Source of the DNA: Pelomonas sp. Root1217
GTDB lineage: Bacteria; Pseudomonadota; Gammaproteobacteria; Burkholderiales; Burkholderiaceae_C
Assembly: GCF_001425705.1 (NCBI RefSeq)
Contig: NZ_LMDC01000001.1
Coordinates: forward strand, 1,286,486 to 1,350,485
Direction of reading: 5' to 3'
DNA length: 64,000 bases
Below the pieces are notes generated by a model, which had not been told where the DNA came from, did not search any database, and saw nothing but the letters and a program-made list of their open reading frames with translations. Every line of letters begins with the position of its first letter. Position 1 is the first letter of the stretch. Positions 47,774 through 56,743 of the stretch are shown here, one piece after another. The position numbers and the translations under genes were made by a program.

Positions 47774-48597
47774 ACGCTGCCGCCGCCACCGCCGCGCTGC
47801 CGTCCGATATCCGCCTGATGAATGCGGTGTCGGCGCTGCTCGTGGCTGCGTTGGTGGCCACGGCCGCGTGGGGCGTGCTGCGCTGGATGGTGCGCCTGCC
47901 AACGTTCAACTTCCGCGCCATTCAGATTGAAGGCGATGTCAGCCGCAACAGCGTGGCCTCGTTGCGCGCCAATGCGCTGCCGCGCCTGCACGGCTCCTTC
48001 CTCAGCATGAACCTGAAGGACGGTCGCGCCGCCTTCGAAGCCGTGCCCTGGGTCAGGCATGCGCAACTGACGCGCATCTGGCCGATGCGACTCAAGGTCA
48101 ATCTCGAAGAGCACCGCGCCGCCGCCTACTGGGAGGCGCGCACCGACGGTGCCGACTCGGCCACCGAAGCCAGCGCGGAACGCGCCCTGGTCAACAGCTT
48201 CGGCGAAGTCTTCCAGGCCAATCTCGGCGACGTCGAGGACGAAACCCTGCCGGTACTCGCCGGCCCGGCGCGGACCGCCGGCGCGATGCTGCAGATGTGG
48301 CGGGCGCTGTCGCCAGCCGCTGAAAAACTCGGCGAGGGCGTCGACCGCCTGGACCTCTCAGGCCGCGGCTCCTGGCGCGCGACGCTGGGCAGCGGCGCCG
48401 TCATCGAACTGGGCCGCGGCAGCGAGACGGATGTCGTCGAGCGCTTCAGCCGTTTTGCCCAATCCATCACGCAGGTCACGGCAACCTACCGCAGCCCGCT
48501 GCTGTCCGCCGACCTGCGCCACGCCGACGGCTACGCGGTCAAGCTGCGCGGCGTGACGACGAACACCCCGGGTAAACCCGTAAATAGAAAACGTTGA
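47770..48597 (+). CDS. ftsQ: Cell division protein FtsQ
   Basis: A 275-residue bitopic protein starting at GTG 47770, which overlaps the ddl stop. TM helix at about residues 18-40 ([20 protein letters not shown]), then a POTRA domain ([19 protein letters not shown]) and a beta domain ending [15 protein letters not shown]. It links early and late divisome parts via FtsB/FtsL. Sequence conservation is low, but architecture and position are decisive. ftsA starts 8 bp later with GAGGA upstream. Confidence 0.95.
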   Translation: MNAAAATAALPSDIRLMNAVSALLVAALVATAAWGVLRWMVRLPTFNFRAIQIEGDVSRNSVASLRANALPRLHGSFLSMNLKDGRAAFEAVPWVRHAQLTRIWPMRLKVNLEEHRAAAYWEARTDGADSATEASAERALVNSFGEVFQANLGDVEDETLPVLAGPARTAGAMLQMWRALSPAAEKLGEGVDRLDLSGRGSWRATLGSGAVIELGRGSETDVVERFSRFAQSITQVTATYRSPLLSADLRHADGYAVKLRGVTTNTPGKPVNRKR

Positions 48598-48605
48598 GGA
48601 CGGAC

Positions 48606-49835
48606 ATGGCCAAGGAATACAAGGATTTGGTCGTCGGGCTGGATATTGGGACCGCCAAGATCATGGCCGTCGTGGCCGAGGTTTTGCCGGGGGGGGATTT
48701 GCGCATTGCCGGCCTCGGGGTGGCGCCGTCACATGGCTTGAAGCGCGGCGTCGTCGTCAATATCGACGCCACCGTCCAGTCCATTCAGCAGGCCTTGAAA
48801 GAGGCCGAAATGATGGCCGACTGCAAAATCTCCCGGGTTTACACGGGCATCACCGGCAGTCATATCCGCGGCCAGAACTCCACCGGCATGGTCATCGTGC
48901 GCGACAAGGAAGTCACGCCGGTCGATGTGACTCGCGTCGTCGAAACCGCCAAGGCCATCAATATTCCCAACGATCAGCGCCTGTTGCTGGTCGAGCCGCA
49001 GGAATTCGTCATCGACGGCCATGAGGTGAAGGAGCCCATCGGCATGAGCGGCGGGCGGCTGGAGGTCAAGGTCCATATCGTGACCGGCGCGCAGAGCGCG
49101 GCCGAAAACATCGTCAAATGCGTGCGCCGCTGCGGTTTGGAGGTCGATCAGCTGGTTTTGAACCCGAGCGCCTCCAGCCATGCCGCCCTGACCGCCGATG
49201 AACGCGACCTGGGGGTCGCACTGGTGGATATCGGCGCCGGCACGACCGATGTCGCGATATTCACCGGCGGCTCCATCCGCCATACCGCAGTCATTCCGAT
49301 TGCCGGGGACTTGATCACCAGCGATATCGCGATGGCGCTGCGCACGCCGACCAAGGATGCCGAGGAAATCAAGGTCGAATATGGCGTCGCCAAGCAGCTT
49401 CTGGCCGATCCGTCCGACCAGGTGGAAGTGCCCGGCCTGGGCGACCGCAGCCCCCGCATGCTGTCCAAGCAGGCGCTGGCCGGCGTGATCGAGCCGCGCG
49501 TCGAGGAAATCTTTTCGCTGGTGCACCAGGTCATTCGCGAGAGCGGATATGAGGAATTGCTGTCCAGCGGCATCGTGCTGACCGGCGGATCGGCCGTCAT
49601 GCCAGGCATGGTGGAACTCGCCGAGGACATTTTCCTGAAACCCGTTCGCCGCGGCCTGCCCACCTATTCAGGGGCCCTTTACGACATGGTCGCCAACCCG
49701 CGCTCGGCGACCGTCATGGGACTGTTGGAGGAGGCCCGGCTGTCGCGCAGCCGGGGTTTCAAGGCGGCACAGCAGGCCGGTTCGGTGCAAACCCTGCTTG
49801 GTCGGGTCAAGGATTGGTTCATGGGGAATTTTTGA
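48606..49835 (+). CDS. ftsA: Cell division protein FtsA
   Basis: A 409-residue actin-like ATPase from the ATG at 48606 (MAKEYKDLVVGLDIGTAK). Phosphate loops are VGLDIGTAKIMAVV and VDIGAGTTDVAIF, and SGIVLTGGSAVMPGM the adenosine motif. The C-terminal amphipathic helix LLGRVKDWFMGNF binds the inner membrane. It tethers FtsZ and recruits later division proteins. Codon use here is a little less GC-biased than in the mur genes. A 94-bp gap precedes ftsZ. Confidence 0.98.
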   Translation: MAKEYKDLVVGLDIGTAKIMAVVAEVLPGGDLRIAGLGVAPSHGLKRGVVVNIDATVQSIQQALKEAEMMADCKISRVYTGITGSHIRGQNSTGMVIVRDKEVTPVDVTRVVETAKAINIPNDQRLLLVEPQEFVIDGHEVKEPIGMSGGRLEVKVHIVTGAQSAAENIVKCVRRCGLEVDQLVLNPSASSHAALTADERDLGVALVDIGAGTTDVAIFTGGSIRHTAVIPIAGDLITSDIAMALRTPTKDAEEIKVEYGVAKQLLADPSDQVEVPGLGDRSPRMLSKQALAGVIEPRVEEIFSLVHQVIRESGYEELLSSGIVLTGGSAVMPGMVELAEDIFLKPVRRGLPTYSGALYDMVANPRSATVMGLLEEARLSRSRGFKAAQQAGSVQTLLGRVKDWFMGNF

Positions 49836-49929
49836 CCCCCCAAAACCAACAGTAGCCACGAAAAATTTGTTTCAGCAACTAGTCATCCATTGCGTGCCAC
49901 GGCACAATTGCAGTAGTTAGGAGATCGAT

Positions 49930-51165
49930 ATGCCCATCGAGATGATCGAAGAGTTTGACCAAGGCACCCAAATCAAGGTGATCGGGGTCGGTGGTGGCGG
50001 CGGCAACGCCGTGGACCACATGATCGCCCAGGGCGTTCAGGGCGTGGAATTCATCTGCGCCAATACCGATGCGCAGGCACTGAATCGGTCCAAGGCCGAC
50101 CAGCTGCTGCAACTCGGCACCTCCGGTCTCGGTGCTGGTGCCAAACCCGAAATGGGCAAGGCGGCGGCTGAAGAAGCCGAAAACCGCATTCGCGAATCCA
50201 TCGCTGGCGCCAATATGCTGTTCATCACCGCCGGTATGGGCGGCGGTACCGGAACGGGTGCCGCGCCAGTGATTGCCCGCGTCGCCAAGGAAATGGGCAT
50301 CCTGACGGTGGGCGTCGTCACCAAACCCTTCGATTTCGAGGGCGGCCGGCGCGCCAAGGCTGCCGACGCCGGTCTGGCCGAGCTCGAAGCCAATGTCGAC
50401 TCGCTGATCGTCGTGCTGAACGACAAGCTGCTCGATGTGCTGGGCGACGATGTCACGCAGGATCAGGCCTTCGCGCACGCCAATGACGTGCTGAAGAACG
50501 CCGTTGGCGGCATTTCCGACATCATCCACATCCCCGGCCTGGTCAACGTCGACTTCGAAGACGTCAAGACGGTGATGAGCGAGCCGGGCAAGGCCATGAT
50601 GGGCACGGCGCAAGCCACCGGCCCGGACCGCGCCGCCAAGGCCGCTGAAGCGGCCGTGGCCTGCCCGCTGCTGGAAGGCATCGATCTGTCCGGCGCGCGC
50701 GGCGTGCTGGTGCTGATCGCCGCGGGCCGCAGCAACTTCAAGCTCAGCGAGTCGCGCAACGCGATGAATGCCATCAAGCGCTACGCCTCGGATGAGGCTC
50801 ACGTCATCTTCGGCACCGCCTACGACGAGAGCCTGGGCGACGCGCTGCGCGTCACCGTCATCGCCACAGGCCTGACGGCCGGCCGTGCCCGTCAGCAGGC
50901 GCCGCTGCAGGTCGTGCAGACCCAGCAGGTGGTGCGCAACGGTACCGACGGCATGCCTGTGCTGACGCAGGCGGTGGCCATGGCCACGCCGACGGCGCAG
51001 CAAGCCAATGTCGGCCTGGGCCTGGGTGATTTCGCCAACGCCAATGTGCCCAGCGTCTGGCGCCATGGCCGCTCGGGCAGTGCCGCGGCCAAGGTCGAGG
51101 CGCTGTCGTCCAACGGCATGGACGAGATCGAGATCCCGGCCTTCCTGCGCAAGCAAGCTGATTGA
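49930..51165 (+). CDS. ftsZ: Cell division GTPase FtsZ
   Basis: A 411-residue tubulin homologue with GTP-binding loops VGGGGGNAVDHM and GGGTGTGAAPVIA (the tubulin signature), NVDFEDVKTVM and a conserved C-terminal peptide DEIEIPAFLRKQAD that binds FtsA and ZipA-like partners. It builds the Z ring. The ATG has TAGGAGATC upstream. The 94-bp gap after ftsA could hold a separate ftsZ promoter, though no convincing -35/-10 is seen. Confidence 0.99.
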   Translation: MPIEMIEEFDQGTQIKVIGVGGGGGNAVDHMIAQGVQGVEFICANTDAQALNRSKADQLLQLGTSGLGAGAKPEMGKAAAEEAENRIRESIAGANMLFITAGMGGGTGTGAAPVIARVAKEMGILTVGVVTKPFDFEGGRRAKAADAGLAELEANVDSLIVVLNDKLLDVLGDDVTQDQAFAHANDVLKNAVGGISDIIHIPGLVNVDFEDVKTVMSEPGKAMMGTAQATGPDRAAKAAEAAVACPLLEGIDLSGARGVLVLIAAGRSNFKLSESRNAMNAIKRYASDEAHVIFGTAYDESLGDALRVTVIATGLTAGRARQQAPLQVVQTQQVVRNGTDGMPVLTQAVAMATPTAQQANVGLGLGDFANANVPSVWRHGRSGSAAAKVEALSSNGMDEIEIPAFLRKQAD

Positions 51166-51185
51166 TCAGCAGCTGCTTATAAAAA

Positions 51186-51210
51186 GGCGAGCCGTGAGGT
51201 TCGCCCTTTT
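51186..51210 (+). terminator. Terminator at the end of the dcw cluster
   Basis: An 8-bp stem (GGCGAGCC / GGTTCGCC, one G-U pair) with a GTGA loop is followed by CTTTTGCTTTT. It lies 21 bp after the ftsZ stop and 5 bp before the end of the convergent MFS gene. A-rich sequence on the other side may let it act in both directions. Confidence 0.8.
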
Positions 51211-51215
51211 GCTTT

Positions 51216-52400
51216 TCAAGAGGCACGAACGGCAGCTTGGACGGGCTTCGCGGAACCGCAGAGCAAGGCCATCAAACCACCGCTGGCCAGCACGAGCGCT
51301 AACGCATCCATGCGCGCACCCGGCAAGGTTGCAGCGGTGGTCGTCAGCAGCGCTGCAGCCGCCATTTGCAGAAAGCCCAGCAGCGCTGAAGCTTGGCCAG
51401 CCTGCGACGCAAATGGCGTCAACGCCAGCGCCGTGCCGGTGGGTGACACCAGGCCCATGCCAAACAGGAAGATGGCCACTGCGACGGCAAAGCCGGCAAG
51501 GCCTGCGGCGCCACCGGCCAGCATCAGCAGGCCGCCCAGAGTTGCCAGCACGGCGCCGACCCGCAACACCGTAGGCCCGCCCCACCGTGCCGCCCAGCGC
51601 GGCGCGGTCTGGCCTGCAGCAAAGACGACGAACACCGACGTGGCAAAGAACAGGCCGACCTGCAGCGCGCTGAAGCCGAAGTCACGCGCCAGCACCAGCG
51701 GTGCCGTACCGAAGAACGCAAACAGCGCGCAGAGGATGGCGGCGGTCGCAAGTGCGGGGCGCATGAAGCGCGCCTCACCCAGAAGCAGGACGTAACCACG
51801 CGCCAGCGTGCCCACCGGCTGATGCCGCCGCCGCTCGACGGGCAGCGTCTCGCCGACGATGCCGAGATACGCTGCGGCCAGCGCCAGCCCGGCCAACACG
51901 AGCACGACGAACAATGCCCGCCAGCCCCAGGCGGCCTGCACGAGGCCGCCGAGCAGCGGCGAAAAACCGGGCGCGGCGGCCATCACAACCATGATGCGGC
52001 CGAGCAGCGCAGCAAGCTGCTGGCCTTCGAAACGGTCGCGGGCGGCGGCGCGTGCCAGCACCGATGCGGCGGCCACCCCGATGGCCTGCAGTGCGCGGCC
52101 GAACAGCAGCAACGCCAGATCGCTCGCCAATGCACAAACCACGCTGCCCACGATGAAGACGGCCAATCCGACCAACACGACGGGCCGGCGGCCGATGCGG
52201 TCCGACAGCGGGCCGACGATGAGTTGGGCCAGCGCGAATACGGCGAGGAAGAGGCTGAGCACGGCCGTCATGGCTGCCTCGCTCGACCCCAGGGCCTGCG
52301 CCATCACGGGCAGTGACGGCAGCAGGATGTTGGTGGACAGGGTCGCCAGTGCCGACAACGCGGCCAGCGTCAGCAGCCAGGGGCGCGGCACGGTGCTCAT
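51216..52400 (-). CDS. Bcr/CflA-type multidrug MFS transporter
   Basis: A 394-residue major facilitator with about twelve TM helices. It begins MSTVPRPWLLTLAALSALAT; motif A reads GPLSDRIGRRPVVLVGL and STNILLPSLPVMAQALG fits the Bcr/CflA group. It is the last gene of a three-gene minus-strand unit (SDR, hydrolase, transporter) and its start overlaps the hydrolase stop by 4 bp. It probably exports a compound handled by the two enzymes, or confers resistance to it. Confidence 0.9.
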   Translation of the reverse strand: MSTVPRPWLLTLAALSALATLSTNILLPSLPVMAQALGSSEAAMTAVLSLFLAVFALAQLIVGPLSDRIGRRPVVLVGLAVFIVGSVVCALASDLALLLFGRALQAIGVAAASVLARAAARDRFEGQQLAALLGRIMVVMAAAPGFSPLLGGLVQAAWGWRALFVVLVLAGLALAAAYLGIVGETLPVERRRHQPVGTLARGYVLLLGEARFMRPALATAAILCALFAFFGTAPLVLARDFGFSALQVGLFFATSVFVVFAAGQTAPRWAARWGGPTVLRVGAVLATLGGLLMLAGGAAGLAGFAVAVAIFLFGMGLVSPTGTALALTPFASQAGQASALLGFLQMAAAALLTTTAATLPGARMDALALVLASGGLMALLCGSAKPVQAAVRAS

Positions 52401-53221
52401 CGAACTGCTCCGTCGGCCATGAAGGCCACGCTGCGGGCGATCACATCGGCATCGATCAACAGCCGGCGGTGCCCCAGCCCGCTCACCCGCTCGAACCGCG
52501 AACCGGGCCAGGCCGCGTGCAGGGCCTCGGACGCTGCGATGGGCACGGTGCGATCCTCCGGGTCGTGCACGATCAGCGCGGGGTGCTGCAGGCCGTGCTG
52601 CAGCCGTTCCAGGTCCACATAGGTGATGCGCGTGCCGATGAAACGCTCCACCCAGCCCGCGAATGCGGCCGCATCCGCTGGGCCCAGGCCCTGGGAAGCG
52701 GCCAGCCCCTTGACCATGGGCGTCAGCGAGGACGGGCCGGCCAGATGCACGCTGCGTCGGACCCGCCAGCCGTGCGCGAAGGCGAGCAGCGCCGCGGCCG
52801 AGCCCATCGAATGGCCGATGACGCCGTGCACTTCCGTGCCGATGTCGGCCACCACGGCGCGCAGCGCGCGGCCGGCATGCACGACGCTGGCCGCGTGGCC
52901 GGTCGAATCACCATGAGCGGGCAGATCGAAAAGGGTGACCGAGAAACCAGCCTTGACCAGGATCCGGGCGAAGCCGAGCAGGTGAGCGCCGCGGCTGTTC
53001 CAGCCATGCACGAGGACGACACGCGGGCCGGCGCCCAGCGTCCAGCGCGCGAGTTTGTGGCCTTCGTGGCGCAGCGGCGGCTCGGCGTGGCCGGCCAGCG
53101 CGGCGCGCTCCTCGGCCGTCAGCGGCACGCGCTCGGGTGCTGAGAAGGCATGGCGCGCCGCCGCAAGAAGGCCGTCGTCATGAACTGTGAAGGGCGCAGC
53201 AAAGGCTTGGGAGGCAGGCAT
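52397..53221 (-). CDS. Alpha/beta hydrolase
   Basis: A 274-residue protein from the ATG at 53221 (MPASQAFAAPFTVHDDGLLA), preceded by CAGGAG. The nucleophile elbow is GHSMGSAAA, the oxyanion region LVHGWNSRG, the acid Asp lies in HDPEDRTVP and the His in GLGHRRLL, so the catalytic triad appears complete. It is cytoplasmic, with unknown ester or amide substrate. It is sandwiched between the SDR gene (19 bp upstream) and the MFS gene (overlap). Confidence 0.88.
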   Translation of the reverse strand: MPASQAFAAPFTVHDDGLLAAARHAFSAPERVPLTAEERAALAGHAEPPLRHEGHKLARWTLGAGPRVVLVHGWNSRGAHLLGFARILVKAGFSVTLFDLPAHGDSTGHAASVVHAGRALRAVVADIGTEVHGVIGHSMGSAAALLAFAHGWRVRRSVHLAGPSSLTPMVKGLAASQGLGPADAAAFAGWVERFIGTRITYVDLERLQHGLQHPALIVHDPEDRTVPIAASEALHAAWPGSRFERVSGLGHRRLLIDADVIARSVAFMADGAVR

Positions 53222-53240
53222 GGCGATCTCCTGGGCGGGC

Positions 53241-53936
53241 TCAGTCGGCGTAGGCGGGCTCGGCCGTGGACAGGCTTTGCTTGACCTGGCGGCTGATGTC
53301 ATCGGCCAGCACCTCGAATGCACCGGCTTCCAGCTCGGCCAGGGCCAGGCGGGCGACATCGGCCGGCGCGGACTTGGGCGCCTCCAGGCCGCGTGTCATG
53401 TCGGTGTCCATATAGCCGACATGCAGGCTGGTCAGCTGCGTGCCCTGGGCCTTGAGCTCGCTGCGCAGGCCGTTGCTCAGCGCCCAGGCGGCGGCCTTGC
53501 TGGCGCTGTAGGGCGTCAGGCCCGGCAGCGTCACCCAGCTCAGCACGGACAGCACATTCAGCACCGCGCCGCCGCCATTGGCCTGCAGCACGGGCGCGAA
53601 GGCCTGGGTCAGCGCCCAGACGCCGAAAAAGTTGATGTCGAGATGCCGGCGCGCCGTGGCGATGGCGTCGTCGGCGAGCACGCCAGCGCCCTGCGAGATG
53701 CCGGCGTTGTTGATCAGCAGCGTCACGTCGGGACACTGCACGGCCGCGGCGGCCACTTGGGCGATGTCGGTCACGTTCAGTGCGATGGGGACGACGCCGG
53801 GCAGGTCGATGGAGGCGGGGTCACGCGCCGCGGCGTAGACCTTGGCCGCACCGGCGGCCAGCGCGGCCTCGGCAAAGGCACGGCCCAGGCCGCGGTTGGC
53901 ACCGGTGATGAAGACGACGGCGTTCTTGAGCTTCAT
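53241..53936 (-). CDS. SDR family oxidoreductase
   Basis: A 231-residue short-chain dehydrogenase: TGANRGLGRAFAEAAL (cofactor), NNAGISQGA, Ser in LSVLSW and the YxxxK pair in YSASKAAAWAL. The subgroup resembles SDRs that act on small carbonyl compounds and lie next to TetR regulators. It is the first gene of the unit and diverges from a TetR gene with repeated operator-like sequences between them, so it is probably repressed by that regulator. Confidence 0.9.
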   Translation of the reverse strand: MKLKNAVVFITGANRGLGRAFAEAALAAGAAKVYAAARDPASIDLPGVVPIALNVTDIAQVAAAAVQCPDVTLLINNAGISQGAGVLADDAIATARRHLDINFFGVWALTQAFAPVLQANGGGAVLNVLSVLSWVTLPGLTPYSASKAAAWALSNGLRSELKAQGTQLTSLHVGYMDTDMTRGLEAPKSAPADVARLALAELEAGAFEVLADDISRQVKQSLSTAEPAYAD

Positions 53937-53962
53937 GGCGATCCTTCTCGATCTGTTTATTC

Positions 53963-54017
53963 ATGTCAGTCAACATGATTGATATAAATGTCGGTCAACA
54001 TATAAAATCAGTCAAGT
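53963..54017. promoter_or_regulatory. Repeated operator-like sites between SDR and TetR genes
   Basis: ATGTCAGTCAACAT (53963-53976) and ATGTCGGTCAACAT (53988-54001) repeat at a 25-bp step, and ATCAGTCAAGT (54007-54017) adds a third partial copy. TCAGTC-AACAT-GATTGA at the first copy is an imperfect inverted repeat, as expected for a TetR dimer. The region is AT-rich and should hold both divergent promoters. Confidence 0.65.
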
Positions 54018-54044
54018 CCCGTCCGAAAGCCCTCAGGAGACGTC

Positions 54045-54608
54045 ATGAAGGTCAGCCGCGCCCAGGCCGAAGAGAACCGCGAACGCATCCTCGACAACGC
54101 CGCCCAGCTGTTTCGCGAGCGCGGCTTCGATGGCATCGGCCTGAACGATCTGATGCAGGCTGCCGGCCTGACGCGTGGCGGCTTCTATGGCCATTTCGAG
54201 TCCAAGGACGATCTGGCCGCCCAGGCCACGCGACGTGCGCTGCAGGGCAATCGCGAGCAGTGGAAGAAGCAGACCGACCGCAGCCTGCAGGCATGGGTCA
54301 AGGCCTATCTGTCCGACGCCCATCGTGACCACATCGGTGCCGGCTGCGGCCTCGTCGCGCTGGCCGGAGATGCCGCGCGCGGCGGTCCGGCCGTGAAGCA
54401 AGCTTTTGCCGAAGGCGTCGCCAGCCTCGTCGCGACGCTGCAACATCAGATGCCGGCTGACGAGGCAGCCGAGAAGCGCGAGCAGGCGCTGGCCATGCTG
54501 TCCACGCTGGTGGGGGCGCTGCTGCTGTCGCGCGCTGTCGGCGGCGACACCACGCTGTCCTGCGAGCTGCGCGAGGCCGCCCGCAAGAGTCTGCCCGCCG
54601 GCGGCTGA
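54045..54608 (+). CDS. TetR-family transcriptional regulator
   Basis: A 187-residue repressor with an N-terminal TetR helix-turn-helix (RERILDNAAQLFRERGFDGI and the recognition helix GLTRGGFYGHFESKDDL) and a helical ligand-binding half (CGLVALAGDAARGG). It should bind the repeats at 53963-54017 and control itself and the divergent SDR-hydrolase-MFS unit. The inducer is unknown. Confidence 0.93.
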   Translation: MKVSRAQAEENRERILDNAAQLFRERGFDGIGLNDLMQAAGLTRGGFYGHFESKDDLAAQATRRALQGNREQWKKQTDRSLQAWVKAYLSDAHRDHIGAGCGLVALAGDAARGGPAVKQAFAEGVASLVATLQHQMPADEAAEKREQALAMLSTLVGALLLSRAVGGDTTLSCELREAARKSLPAGG

Positions 54609-54710
54609 ACGGTCGCCACCTGTCGCCCAGCGGCGCTGCGGCGGTTGGGCTGCGGCCACCCCCTGTGGCATGCTCGCGCCCCATGTCAACGCCTAGAAGA
54701 AATCATAGGG

Positions 54711-56666
54711 ATGCTTGAGTTGGGCCTGATATGGCGCCGCGGCCTGCTGCTGCTGGCCTTGCTGGCCTGCGCGCCATTGCAGGCACAGCGATTGCCCCAA
54801 CCCAGCACACGGGCCGGGGGCGACGATGCGGCCCCCGCCGAGCTTGCCACCACCGCCTGGACGCGCGACCAGCTCGATGCCTGGTGGGCCGCGTTACGGC
54901 ACCACACGGTGGTCGGCGGCGACCATCTCGATTTGCCGCCGGAACTGCTGCCCCCCGCCGACGAAGCGGCCTGGAAACCCGTGGCGATGCCTGACGTGCG
55001 CTCACGCCCCGGCGCGGCCATGGTCAGCGATGCACGGGGCTACGAGATGCGCTGGTACCGGCTCCATGTGCCGGGCGGGCGGGACGAAGCCATGGCGCTG
55101 TATCTGCCGCGCCTGGTCACGTTGTCGGCCGCCGTGCTGGCGCGCACCGACAAAGGCTGGCAGGCCCTGTTGGACAACCAGCATGCCGAGCGCGAGCAAT
55201 GGGTGCAGCCCCTGTGGCTGCCCTTGCCCGGCATCGGGCCACAGGGGTTGGATGTCGTGGTCGCCCTGCCGGTGCCAGCGGGCAGTTATCACGCCGTGTC
55301 ACGCATCTGGATCGCCCCTCGCGACCAGCTGGAACGACGCTGGCTGTGGCGGGTGCGCGCCCAGAACGGCCTGCCCCAGGCCGTCAGCTTGACGCTGGCA
55401 GTACTGGGCATGTTCGCGCTGACGCTGTGGCTGCGCCGCCCCGAGGCCATCTATGGCCTCTTCGCTCTTGGTACCGCCGCCTGGATGGTGCGCAACCTGC
55501 ACTATTACGTCAGCCTGCCGGCCTCGCCTGCAGGGCAGGATTGGTTCTGGTGGGCCACGCACGCGTCCATGGGCTGGGTCATGCTGACGGCGCTGTTGTT
55601 CGCGCTGCGCTTTGCGAGCCGGCGCATCCTGTGGCTGGAATGGGCGTTGATCGCCAGTGTGACGCTGGTGAGCCTGCTCAGCATGCCGCTGTGGCTGCGC
55701 CAGCTCGACATGGTTGTCATGCAATACACGGTCACGGCCGGCGTTGCCGCCATCGGCACGGCCTGGGTGTCTTTCCTGGCCTGGCGAGAGCGACGCACCG
55801 AGCTGCGCATCATGGCTGTAGCGCTGATATTCGGCGTCGTCCTCGGCGGCCACGACCTGGCCGTCTTGGCCGGCTGGGCCTGGCCGGAGCACTTCTTCCT
55901 GATGCCGTTCGCGACGCTGGCTGTCATGCTCAGCTTCCTGCACGCGGTGCAGCGCCGCTATGTCGGGGCGGTCGAGCAGGTGCAGGCCGAGAACAGCCAG
56001 CTGCAGGAGGACCTGGATGAGCAGGTCTCGGTGCTGCACGCCCAGAACGCCCAATTGCGCGAGGCCGAGCGCCAGCAGGCCCTGTTGCTGGAGCGCCAGC
56101 GCATCATGGCCGACATGCACGATGGCCTGGGCTCGTCGCTGCTGTCGGCGCTGGTGGCCATGGAGCAGGGCAGCATGTCGCACGAGCAGTGCGTGGAAGT
56201 GCTGCGCGAATGCGTGGATGACCTGCGGCTGGTCATCGATTCGCTGGAGCCGGTCGGCCACGACCTCGTCTCGCTACTGGCGACGATGCGCTACCGGCTC
56301 GGCAAGCGGCTGCAGATCGGCGGCCTCAAGCTTGACTGGGACGTGCAGGACCTGCCGCCCCTGGCCTGGCTGGAGCCGCCCGACGCACTGCACGTGTTGC
56401 GCCTGATGCAGGAGGCGCTGAACAACGTGCTCAAGCACGCCCAGGCCAGCCGGGTGCGCATGGTGACGCGTCATCACGGCAGCTATGTCGAGATCCGCGT
56501 CGAGGACGATGGCGCCGGTTTCGACCTGCAAAGCATCCAGCACGGCCGCGGCTTGAAGAGCCAGATCAAGCGCGCCCAGCGCCTGGGCGGCAAGCTGCGC
56601 ATCGACTCCCAGCCGGGCATGGGCACGCGCCTGTCTCTCAGATTGCCCGTGGAGCGCAAAGAGTAG
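54711..56666 (+). CDS. Orphan membrane sensor histidine kinase, 7TMR-DISM-like
   Basis: A 651-residue protein from the ATG at 54711 (MLELGLIWRRGLLLLALLA), whose signal peptide leads to a ~190-residue extracytoplasmic domain. About seven TM helices span residues 222-412 (7TMR-DISM-like), followed by a coiled coil (415-465) and a HisKA_3-type dimerisation helix with His470 in ADMHDGLGSSLLSAL. The ATPase domain shows MQEALNNVLKHAQAS, EDDGAGFD and GRGLKSQIKRA. Such kinases normally act on NarL-type regulators, but none is adjacent. It lies directly upstream of lpxC behind a long hairpin. Confidence 0.88.
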   Translation: MLELGLIWRRGLLLLALLACAPLQAQRLPQPSTRAGGDDAAPAELATTAWTRDQLDAWWAALRHHTVVGGDHLDLPPELLPPADEAAWKPVAMPDVRSRPGAAMVSDARGYEMRWYRLHVPGGRDEAMALYLPRLVTLSAAVLARTDKGWQALLDNQHAEREQWVQPLWLPLPGIGPQGLDVVVALPVPAGSYHAVSRIWIAPRDQLERRWLWRVRAQNGLPQAVSLTLAVLGMFALTLWLRRPEAIYGLFALGTAAWMVRNLHYYVSLPASPAGQDWFWWATHASMGWVMLTALLFALRFASRRILWLEWALIASVTLVSLLSMPLWLRQLDMVVMQYTVTAGVAAIGTAWVSFLAWRERRTELRIMAVALIFGVVLGGHDLAVLAGWAWPEHFFLMPFATLAVMLSFLHAVQRRYVGAVEQVQAENSQLQEDLDEQVSVLHAQNAQLREAERQQALLLERQRIMADMHDGLGSSLLSALVAMEQGSMSHEQCVEVLRECVDDLRLVIDSLEPVGHDLVSLLATMRYRLGKRLQIGGLKLDWDVQDLPPLAWLEPPDALHVLRLMQEALNNVLKHAQASRVRMVTRHHGSYVEIRVEDDGAGFDLQSIQHGRGLKSQIKRAQRLGGKLRIDSQPGMGTRLSLRLPVERKE

Positions 56667-56719
56667 GGCCTGCTGGCGCTGCGGCAACGCGACCCATTGC
56701 CGTAGCGCCAGCAGGCCCT
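56665..56719 (+). terminator. Long hairpin between the kinase gene and lpxC
   Basis: A 16-bp perfect stem (AGGGCCTGCTGGCGCT at 56665-56680 with its complement at 56704-56719), one G-U pair and a further 6-bp stem (CGGCAA/TTGCCG) enclose a 9-nt loop. The stem begins inside the kinase stop codon. No T-run follows, so it may be a Rho-independent-like barrier, an mRNA stabiliser or a protein site. Confidence 0.65.
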
Positions 56720-56743
56720 CGTGTGATCTTGGACAATTGACCC

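Noticed and set aside
49836..49929. A dedicated ftsZ promoter in the ftsA-ftsZ gap
   Set aside because: The gap is AT-richer than its surroundings, but no -35/-10 pair with acceptable spacing was convincing.
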